Source of the DNA: Megamerina dolium
Lineage: Eukaryota > Arthropoda > Insecta > Diptera > Megamerinidae
Assembly: GCA_963854835.1 (NCBI GenBank)
Contig: OY978525.1
Coordinates: 88,547,671 to 88,611,670, forward strand
Length of the DNA: 64,000 nt
Direction of reading: 5' to 3'
In this document: positions 14,601 to 26,600 of the stretch, in pieces
How the letters are laid out: each line of letters starts with the position of its first letter
Position numbering within the stretch: the stretch's first letter is position 1
Translations under genes and position numbers: made by a program
Notes under the pieces: model-generated
What the model was told of the DNA's origin: nothing
What the model saw: only the letters and a program-made list of their open reading frames with translations
Databases searched by the model: none

Positions 14601-17600
14601 TGCATCATGTATTGCCCTCTTTTTCACATTACTTCTATTTTATCATAAGGGCGTCTAGCATTAGGTCACTAGTGATGCCGCCATGCTTGCCATTTACTAT
14701 TATTGTTATGTAATCTGCGTATCCCAATCGCCCATCCCAATCAATATAGATTCTTTCTAGCACCCTTATCATAGACGGATGAGTGACGTTGTCATGTCCG
14801 TTAATGCGCAGAGGGCTATTTCAATGGCCCCTATTGCAGTCGCACTCCTTAGTAGAACTTTGTAGATTAAAGTAATTGATGATATGCGTGGGGATTTTGT
14901 TAATATCTCAATGCAAATATATAGATCTATTAGCTTTACGTCAACAAAAATGACAAACTTATTAGTCTATAGTATTCTTGATTATCAGGATAAAAAGGTG
15001 TCAGAAAAAACTTTCCAATTAGTAAACCTGTGGCAGTGATAATATAATAATTTCAATATTGAAATCGATATGTTCTAAGTAAGATCTCCTAGTAAGTTAT
15101 GTGTAACTAGAAATGATCAAATACTTAAATTTTCAAATATCTTTAATTTACAACCATCCCCATTCCGTCTGTAATATATATTAAATGATTGCATTACAAT
15201 TAATAATTTTTGCTATTAAAAACATATGTATACATCGCATATTATACATTATTATGTATTTATACATATGTGTTCATAACTTGAGGATGCTTTTATACGC
15301 ATATCCGTACACTCGAAATTATTCTAGGGATTAAATGAAATGCCCAAAAGCACAACTACTCTCTCACGAACAGATACATTAACACATGTAAACTTATACA
15401 CAAATCTATGTATGTAAAAATATAGAGCTACACTAAAAACCTAAATATATTCCCATTTACAAGTTGTTTTCGGTTGCTGATATTATTGTTGATAACACAA
15501 GTGCTGCATAACGTTAATGTATACGTATGTATGTACTCAATATTTTGTTGCAACAACTCTTTGAAAATGTTACAATTTGAAAATATATCAAAGTACTTAT
15601 TTGAAATAGAACTACTCTTACAAAATAATATCGCTTGCATATAAATACATAGAGAGTCATATAATGTACTAACAGCAGCAGCAGCAGCAGCAGCAAAAAC
15701 ATCATGTATAACTAATATCACACAATATTTGAAGCAGCATTTGCATCAATGTAAGGCTAAAATACTCAAGGTATTGTGATGATATAATTCTTATCATAGT
15801 AGAAAAATAATTACTAGCTCACTAGAGGCAGAAACAGAAGTATTAGTAATATACTCTAAGCATGTCTAGTATAATAAGAATGCTCTTTTGAAATATGATA
15901 AATTTAAAGTGCATGTAGTAATGATGAAATGTCAATAGATCAACGATGCGAAGTACATATTTAATATTCAGTTATGCTAAACAAAAATAATAGTAATGGA
16001 ATGAAAGCAGAAAATGGATTTTCCATACAGCACAAAGTTTTTATCATTATTTTTGCAATCGTTTGAGTCACAAAATTCTAAATATTACCACAATTACTGA
16101 CTTTTCTGTGTAATGGGTGCAAAAGTAGGTTTCATTTCATTCATTTTCATTTTAAATTAAAAGAAAAAAGTCTAATTTGTACTTAATCCACAGCTCAGAC
16201 TTCCGGTTTAATAAAATTTTACGTAGACCTGGAATAAAACACATCACTTAAACAAATTTCTTCTACATCTACATTTTCTACATTCTTCTTCGTCTTCAAT
16301 AACAGCTTATCACACATATTCTGTTCTACTTCTAGACCAGTTACATGTCTTAAATTCGAAATGGTGTATAGTCCTTCGGAATCACAGACCTGTTTTGGAG
16401 AACTTTTTCATAGAACACCCGTTACTATATTTAGTTACTACTGTCAACACACACGCATGCAATCAACTAGCAAGCTACACATTTACTAATTGAATTTGTT
16501 CAATGAATAAACACTAACTTAATACTCTGCATCTGCCACTGCTACTGTTGATGTTGCATCCTACTATGTACCTACTGCAGAAAATACTCTACATGTACAT
16601 AAATAGGTAGCGACACCAAAAATTGTTTAAAATAATATTAAAAGACAGATAAGCGGATATAAACGTACACATCCGCATATATATATTCATGAAATATTTA
16701 CTTAGATATTTTAGGTATGAGAAACTTTACTGAACAAGATGTTGTACTGAGATGGTATTATATTATATCAGATAGAATGAGAATAAATTCTATGTATCAT
16801 TTTTCGACTATAAAATATATACGATATGTAAAATATGTATTTTAGAAATATATTGTATGTGGATACGTACACAATGCATATATTTATATTGTATTGTCAA
16901 ATGTATACTTAAAATAAAGCATACAGCTAAAGAAACCGATTTCGAAGGTTTTCAAAAGACATACATATAGTATATACCATAGCTATTCAAGTATTTAATT
17001 TATATACATGTATTCATACAATACAAGAGAATACAGTACTGATTAAAAATATACGCCCTTTAGGAAATATTGTATTACATCAAGGAGATAATATGCGCAA
17101 AATGAATTTAAAAATATATGGTTCGCACTAGAGATTCCGAAGATGCTTGGTTCAGTTACTCTACCAGTAGAATTGTTCAGACTATTGTCTGGTATTCTGA
17201 GCTATGCAACAGCTTTCTTTCGAAATTTATTTTTATAGGAAATTATCAATTTCGAAAAATATTGGCAATTGTTTACTGAAAATAATGCTTGACCTTCTTG
17301 AATTGAAAATAGAACTGACTAAACTTTATGCCCAACACATTAATCTCTCCTAACATAATCTGGATTGGCAATAATACGTAGTGCCATATCTAAGCTTACA
17401 TTAAGTATTGTGAACCTTTCTTAATATTCTATTAAAGTTTCATTACATTTCGTGCAGTATAAACGAAAATAATAGAGCCTTAAGTGACAGCAGTTTTTGT
17501 CTATCGGTCAAAAAATGTATAAAAAGCACAGAATAAATAAAAAAATTTTGCTTTAAAAATGTAAAAGTTCTACCGAAACGCTTAAAATACTTCAAATTGC

Positions 17601-20600
17601 TTATGGTGATGATTGTTTATCCAGAGCACTAGAAGATATGAATGATGATGAATATCGACCATGTGATTCGAATACTGAAGAAAATATTGAAAAAGTACAC
17701 GATTTTGTAAAAGTGTGCAAAAAATCTTCGGTAAGATTGCTTTACGGGAACTAAATTCGAAGTTCGTTCTGTATCGATCCAAAACAAACAAAAAACCGTA
17801 TTGCCGATGTAGACCTGCATCACGAAACACCGATTTTTTGACTGAAATCATATTTTTTGTTTGAACATTCAGCTATTCACATAATTTGGCTCCCTGTGAC
17901 CATTTTCTACATTATTCACAAACTTCATTTGGCGATGAAAGAAACCCGATATGATACCATAGATGACACTAAACAGTAGACGAACACCATCCTCAAAATA
18001 CTAGTCGACACAAAATACTCCTTTCTGCATTTGTTGATTGTGCAAAACAGTGTATTTGATTTAATGGAAAATATTTCGAATAAATAAGACGATTTTTGAT
18101 GAAATTAATTAATTATTTCTATCTTTTATTCAACCAATCCAGATTATTTTGGAGCAGAGGGTATAGAAATAAAGGCATATCCATTACACTAATGACAAGT
18201 TCTTATAGAAAAAATCATTACTACAAAGAGAAAATAAAAAATTAAATTGTTGCATTATTGGCGAAGCTGAAATATACATATATTTCAGCCAACATTTTAT
18301 AGCTTTCTGATGGTAAAAGTACTACCGAAACGCTTCCCTATCACCGGATCGAAACTTGACTCGATGAATTCTCATTATTTTTGAAATAGACAAAAATTTC
18401 ACAATTTGGTCTGTTGTTTTATCAAGATATCGTACTTGACAGCCTCAACATGGATTTGGCACCAGCTAAGCGGCGGCATAAATTAAAGAAATTCCCTCTA
18501 TCCAGATGATTGATGTCCTCGATAAATTACAAGCTGCCATCACTGGAAATACGATTGACGGGACTGAGCTGCTCTATAAGAGCGTCGTTATAGTTTGACC
18601 TATTGAAAAAACCGACGTCATCATTTTTCAACAACCACGTTTCATTCGTGGAATTCGTGACAAATTTGAACTGGTTTTAGTTGACGCCTAACTGATAAAG
18701 AATTGCTAAATGAATATCTTGCTGTGTGGACAGTGTATTTTCCCACGAGTTTTAAATCAAAATGGTGCCAGAAAACCCTGGATTTTTAAATTGTTGTTCC
18801 CCATAATTGTTTACAATATACGAGTATAGTGTTATATTGTGAGCTTACCTCAATTTCTTGCAATGTTGCTGGTGACTGAACATTGATGAATAATTGCTCA
18901 TTCAGCGGCAATTCGTTTACAATTTTTATCTTGTATTGTAAAGTACCACTAGTTTTCGTTTGTGGTGTCACTTGCAGTATCGATGGGTTTGATGATTGCA
19001 CCTGGAATTAAATATGCGAAATACTTGGTCAGATATTGATTTTATATGAAAAATGCACAATTTCAAATCGTAGTTCGATATTACTAATCTTAGTTTTAAG
19101 TAAAGATAAATGTTAAAATTTATATATTTGGCAAATGGATATACGGATATGTACCTACATACTATACATTTCTCAATCTAATAAAATATGCATTTCATTT
19201 AAATCATTTAATTTGGCATTTTGGCATTTCATAATTCTGAATTTATGTACATACATATGTATATGTATATGTATGTGTACATATAATTCTCCACATAATT
19301 TTATATAGTTATGTTATTATTCTACTTGTACTAAAATGTATATGTAGGTAGGTAGAATAAATGAATGTAGAATGTCGAAACCGAAATTCCTTTTGTCTCA
19401 TAAGTGATAATCACACAAACATAAACATACACACAGCATACCAAAAACTTCAAAACTTGAAGTTATACACTTCATTTGGAAAACCCTTGCGTGTATAATT
19501 ATGTACAAGTATGTGTATGTATATGTATATATGTATGTTGCCAGTTGTCAAATAGTTAAAAATTTATGCTCCATTTCCAATAAATACCACACTAATGCAT
19601 GTGTGTGTGTGGATGTAAGTATATATGTACATATACAAACATATATAGCATTCCACATATGTACTCATGTGTAAATATGTACATATTTGAATTTAGAAAT
19701 GTATGCGTACGTCGTCTATCTACACACTTGTAGATGATAATTTAATATATATGTTATATATATATTTTTTTTTTGTTAATATTCATGTCTTTATTCATTT
19801 GAATAGTACATGGAGGCATACTTATATGCAAACATATACAGATATTCGAAGCATAGGATTGCATATCAAAACAATATGCAATTATTTTATTCAAATTCAT
19901 ATACACACATATCGTACATACAAATGGAATAGCACAGAAGGGAAATGGCGCATTTGTATACAATGTCGTATAAATTTGATATTGTTGCTGTATTACTTTT
20001 TAATTGAATTCAAATTTAATAAATTGTAAATGGGTCACCGAATAATCAAATATATTACACACAAATATACAACATATAAACTGACCACAAAACCAACACC
20101 AGAAACATTAAAAGATGAGACCAAATATGTGTATATTATCCATGATTTTAGGACATAGTACACTGAAAAAAGTGGGTCGAACAATTTTCAAAAATTGCTG
20201 TAACAACCGCGCAAATTTACGTACAATGCCTGGGTATAAATGTTATGTGACTGAGTTTTTTTATTGACTTCTATAGAACTCTTTAGTAAAGTACAATAAT
20301 AAACAAACATAAATTACTGGGTGTGTAAAATAACTATCATTTTCTATTGATAGAATAATTCGTCAAAAAATATTTTATGTGTATGACACAAATAATGTAA
20401 TATATTTATTAAATGTATAAATCTATTCTAGAGTATATAATGCTACATATATGTACTCCATTAACAAGCATATATTTCGAGATTTATTATAAATATATTA
20501 TATGTCAAATGTAAGTACTCGTATATATCGATTAATCCTTTATTAAATATTTAATATATTATACAACATATGTTTACATTAAGGCTGGTAAAATTGGTAA

Positions 20601-23600
20601 GCGTGCCTAATTAAAATTAGGTTAATTTTAAACATTTCACCCTAAGATATTCATAACATAATTCATGACATAATTCATGCGGTTTTTTTCCAAATTTGTA
20701 GGATTATTTAAGAAAAACATGTACAATTCAAAGTATTGCCTATCTGAAGCTGTGACTTTTTCCCATCTTTCTGGCAATTTGTGGATTCCATCCCAAAAGA
20801 GCTGCGCCGGCTTGCCGGCCAAAAATGAATCAAGCCAATTTTTAATCCACTGTTCTTATGTGAACCTTATTCCAGTGAGGGCGTTCTGCATCGATCGGAA
20901 TAAATGGTAGTCGGTCGGGGCAAGGTATGGACTATAAGGCGGGTGAGTCAAAACTTTCCAGCAGCTGTTTTCCAAATAGTTTTTGACCGCTGTTGCAACA
21001 TGAGGCCGAGCGTTGTCATGATGGAAAATTATGGACTCATGTCTGGTCGCATATTCCGGGCGTTTTTCGGCTATTGCTCTCTTCAAACGGATTAATTGTG
21101 TTCGGTAGCGTTCTCCATTGATGGTTTCACCCGATTTTAGCAGCTCATAATACAGCACACCCTTCTGATCCCACCAAATACAGAGCATTACCTTCGCTCC
21201 ATGGATATTCGGCTTTGCTGTTGATTTGGCTGGTTGGCCGGGTTTCACATATGATTTTTTGCGCTTGGGGTTGTCATAATGGATCCATTTTTCATCTCCA
21301 GTAACAATCCGATGCAAAAATAACTTCTTTTTTGTGGCGTTCAGCAGCATTTCGGACATGCAAAATCGCCTTTCAACGTCTCTCGGCTTCAGTTCATGTG
21401 GCACCCAATTTCCTTGCTTTTGAATGTATCCGGCTGCTTTTAAACATTTTGAAATGGCTGCTTGAATGACTCCCAAAGATTCTGCAAGCTCTCCTTGTGT
21501 TTGGCAACAATCTTCAGCGAGTAATTCTTCATCTTCAAACTTTTTTGGCTGCCCAGGACGTTCTTCGTTTTCAAAGCCAAAATTACCACTTTTAAATCGT
21601 ACAAACCACATTTGGCACGTTAGCTCAGCTAGAGCATGTTCACCATAAACTTCCATCAAAATACGATGACTTTCGGCAGCAGTTTTCTTCATATTAAAGT
21701 AATGAAGAAGAACTCCCCCCAAAAACACTCTTTCAGGTACAAAGTTCGACATATTTGAGTGAAAAAAAATTATTGTTATTTACGCTTTAAATTAATAACA
21801 TATACTGAGAAAGACGCACAATGACAGTAGCTTTCCAACGCATGTTCGGAATATTGGAACGATGGACTAATAATCAAGTTACGCCATCTCTTAGCAAACC
21901 GCACGAATTAAGTTATAGATCCAATATTATAAAGAAATTCCTGATTTTAAAAGCCACTAGAAAAACGTGGAGATATGGGGTAAGTATATTCAGAGGAAAT
22001 GTTGAGAAAAAAAACTATTGGGGGGTTGGTCATACAATTCACCGTTCTAGAGGCTTTTCCAGAGTAGCTGTTGTAGGTTCTCAGATGTTTTTCGATACTA
22101 GTAGCCCAGGAATCGCCCCTAGAGGTGTGGAATATATAGCCGACCCTCATTAATACTTCCTCCTCAACATATCCTCTGAACGTACTTATCCCATATCCCT
22201 ACTTCTTAGGGAGACTCTATTACAAAATGTATGTACATGGTACAGTAGTCGTATCCAAATCAGGAATTTCTCAAGGTTCCTTGGCATATCCTATATAATT
22301 GAGCAACCGCGTATCCCATTGAGCATTCGTCGTGAAGCCAGAGCATTCAAGCCTAATTCATCAGTGTTACCATAACGCATGAGAAACAAACGGTTCTTTC
22401 ATTTAAATTAATAATAATTTGTAGTATTATATACATATTTTTCATCTGTATGTTTAATGATAGCCCTGTTATATTTGAAATGATCAACAATACAAATTTT
22501 TAAGGAAAAGTATATGTGTTCGGACTTAACTTATTTATAAATTTCAGTTCCATTTTTATTCATTAAATTCTAATATCGAATCATTAAAGCAAGCTAGCTT
22601 ATTAATATATATATACAAATGAGTTGATGTATGTACCTTAAGAGCCGTTAATTTGTATACAAATAAAAATTGCTATTATTTTACCAAGAAACTTATTTGG
22701 AAAAACTTTTAAAAATCTTTGTTTCAAGTCTATCTGCAAACTATGCAAAAACTTTGTGGCAGAATTTTATAGTTCATATTTGTTTATTATATGAATGAAT
22801 TTACTGGTGAAATGTTGTTTTTGAAGTCCAATTTTTTTCATATCTCGATTTTTAAAGTTGTTTTTATCGGGTTTGTTCACGAATGCCTTTATTGCACAAG
22901 TATTTACATGGATACAAGTACATAAGTTGGGGGACGTAGCTCAGTGGTTAGTATGTTGGCCATCTGATCTGTAGCTCAAAGTGTCCTTCGGAGCTATAAG
23001 TGATTATTTATTTTTTACAAGTACATAACTATATGCAATCAAATATGCTCTCTACGTAAATACATATCCGCATCAACTATGAGCCTCAAGTAGTCAAACA
23101 CCATATGAAAAAAGTCTATAGCGGTATGTGTGTATTTACATATCCTTATTAAAGAGCTGCGAGAATGTATGTGATTTTCGAATAATTCTCTTTACCCTCA
23201 AAACAAGCACATCTGCAAACCATATCTAAATAGAACGAGAATGAGTGAAAGTAAAATATTAGGCAAATAGAATACTCCATTCGTTTCTTGTACAAGATAT
23301 ATTCCATACATTCGTGTTATCTCTTCAAATAAACGAATATTTGAAAGTACTCCGAGAGTTTGAGAGTACTACGAGTATGTTGTACATTATAATTGTTGTT
23401 GCTTTTCATGACTCTGATAATTTGCAGTACTGCGTGTTGCCGCGTTATGTTGTCTTATGTACTGTATTTTTGCTTATTGTGTATTGTAATGTAACATAGA
23501 ATAGCAAAACGAATGTTTAGAGTATTCTCAAATACTTGCATTTGCAAATGTTGAGATTCTACTCATACGGTTTGTTCACGAATGCCTTCGGAGCTATAAG

Positions 23601-26600
23601 TGATTATTTATTTTTTACAAGTACATAACTATATGCAATCAAATATGCTCTCTACGTAAATACATATCCGCATCAACTATGAGCCTCAAGTAGTCAAACA
23701 CCATATGAAAAAAGTCTATAGCGGTATGTGTGTATTTACATATCCTTATTAAAGAGCTGCGAGAATGTATGTGATTTTCGAATAATTCTCTTTACCCTCA
23801 AAACAAGCACATCTGCAAACCATATCTAAATAGAACGAGAATGAGTGAAAGTAAAATATTAGGCAAATAGAATACTCCATTCGTTTCTTGTACAAGATAT
23901 ATTCCATACATTCGTTTTATCTCTTCAAATAAACGAATATTTGAAAGTACTCCGAGAGTTTGAGAGTACTACGAGTATGTTGTACATTATAATTGTTGTT
24001 GCTTTTCATGACTCTGATAATTTGCAGTACTGCGTGTTGCCGCGTTATGTTGTCTTATGTACTGTATTTTTGCTTATTGTGTATTGTAATGTAACATAGA
24101 ATAGCAAAACGAATGTTTAGAGTATTCTCAAATACTTGCATTTGCAAATGTTGAGATTCTACTCATACAATCCATTCCATTATATTTCTATTTTATTCAT
24201 TCTAATTCGTATTTGCTTAGAGAGAATGAATGAGAGATTCTATTCTAATATCAATGGAGTGTTTTGAAGATGTAAACAAATATATTCCTGCAATACTGTA
24301 ATACTTATGTACTTAAGTGTCTACGCAAGTACTCATATACTTACTTACTTATGTGGCCATAACAACCGAATATCGATTTAGGCCGAAAATAACATTCTTC
24401 GCCAGCCATCTCGGTTCTTCGCTAGCTGGCGCCAGTTAGAAATTCCAAGCGCCGTCAGGTTCTCCAGTACTTGGTCTTTCCCCCGGAGGTTTGGTCTTCC
24501 TCTTCTGCGTCGTCCTCCAGCGGGTTCCGAATATAACACCTTCTTAGCTGGAGCGTGTTCTTCCATTCGCTCGACATGACCTAGCCAGCGCAGCCACTGG
24601 ATTTTGATGCGCTTTACTATGTCAATATCGGCATACAGCTCGTACAGCTCATGGTTGTACCTTATTCGGTACTCGCCACCAACGCAAATAGGTCCAAAGA
24701 TCTTGCGTAGGACTTTTCTCTCGAAAACTCCAAGCATTCGCTCATCCGAGGTGGAAATTGTCCAGGATTCAGCGCCATATGTTAGGACAGGCATGATGAG
24801 AGACTTGTAGAGTGTAGTTTTCGTTCTTCGAGAGAGGGCTCGACTTCTCAATTGCTTACTCAGCCCAAAGTAACACCTGTTAGCAAGAGTTATCCTACGC
24901 ATGATCTCCAAGCTGACGTCATTACTGCTGTTAATGCTGGTTCCAAGATAGACAAAGTCCCTTACTACTTCAAAAGCGTAGTTGTCAACAGTGACGTGAT
25001 GTCCAAGACGCCGGAACTCTTTGTTTGTTGACACTAGATACTTCGTCTTGCCCTCGTTCACCGTGAGACCCATCCGACGCGACTCTCTTTCCAACTCTGA
25101 GAATGCTGCACTGACTGCTCGCGTGTTCATGCCGATTATGTCAATATCGTCGGCATACTCTAACAGCATGACACTTTTGTTGAAGATAGTGCCATTATGT
25201 CGTAGATCAGCAGCTCGTATTATTTTCTCCATAATAAGATTGAAGAAGTCGCACGATAACGAATCACCTTGTCTGAAACCCCGTTCGGTATTAAACGGTG
25301 CGGAGAGGTCCTTCCCAATTTTCACTGCGCTACGGGAGTTATGCAGTGTCATTCTACAAAGTCGAATGAGCTTTGCAGGATTACCGAACTCAGACATTGT
25401 TGCGTAGAGGTAATCCCTTACCGGACTGTCGAAAGCGGCTTTATAATCAACAAATAGGTGGTGTGTGTCGATCTGTTTTTCTTGGGTCTTCTCCAGGATT
25501 TGGCGCAGTGTGAAAATCTGGTCGATGGTGGATTTACCAGGTCTGAAGCCTGGTAAATCCACCATCTGATAAGGTCCAATCAGGTTGCTGAGCATAAGCT
25601 TCAACCTTTCACACAGTACGCTCGATAGAACCTTGTATGCGATGCTCAGGAGACTTATTCCACGGTAGTTGGCGCAAATTGTGGGGTCTCCTTTTTTATG
25701 TGCAGGACAGAGAACACTGAGCCTCCAATCATCAGGCATGCTTTCATCCGACCATATTCTGCTTATGAGGTGGTGCATGCGGGTGAGCAGCTCATCGCCT
25801 CCGGTCTTAAACAACTCGGCAGGCAGGCTATCAGCACCTGCAGCTTTGTTGTTCTTCAGCCTTGAAATGGCCGTTTCAACCTCATCATAGTCGGGTGGTG
25901 GAACATCAACACCATCATCTGTAATTGTGGTTATCGGGCAATCTCCTCCACTGGCGGAATTGTTCGTAGCATCGCCATTCAGTAACGTGGAGAAGTGTTC
26001 CCTCCATAGGCATAGTACACTCTGGACATCCGTAACCAGATTCCCATTTCCATCACGACAAGAAGAGGCTCCGGGATTTAAACCTCCACTCAGGCGCTTG
26101 ATATTTTCAAAGAATTTTCGAGTCTCATTCTTGTCGGTACACATCTCTATCTCCTCACACTCGCGTCTTTCCAACTCCCTCTTCTTGCGCCTGAAAAGAC
26201 ATCTCTCTGCACTCCTTTTCTCTCTATACCGCTCCTTAACAGCTCGCGTTACGCCTGCACGCAGGGTTTTGCTGTAGGCGGCGTCTTTCTCTGCGGTAGC
26301 GTCGCGACACTCCTGATCATACCACTCATTCCTCAGAGGCCGGTAGTAACCGATTACCTCCTCGGCAGCAGTAGTCATGGAGTGGGATATATGTGTCCAC
26401 CGTGCGCATGTATCATCAAGTGGGGGAGTGTTCTGCATAAGCAGATCCGATAGTCGAGTGGAAAATGCATCTGCTGTCTCTGGTGATCGCAGCTTACTGA
26501 CGTCGAGCTTTCTCTGTGTGGGACTTCTCTTGTTATTTGCGACACATAGGCGTGTGCGCACCTTAGCTGCAACAAGGTAGTGATCCGAGTCGATGTTGGC

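Larger units (their letters stand above)
8450..18848 (-). other. gp210 intron 20
   Basis: This 10.4-kb intron holds rosa-like elements, two mariner-type elements and a decayed RNase H-type LINE, listed separately. The rest (for example 9950-11230 and 14900-17450) is AT-rich with simple repeats and no supported gene. About 18300-18720 contains weakly coding-like, unassigned sequence. Confidence 0.7.

Noticed and set aside
19703..20029. 108-codon plus-strand frame
   Set aside because: It is made from ACATA/TATG-type low-complexity sequence, with an antisense frame of similar length, and has no homology signature.
22929..22995. Possible tRNA gene
   Set aside because: It has an A-box-like half only, no B box and no cloverleaf; better explained as a SINE head.
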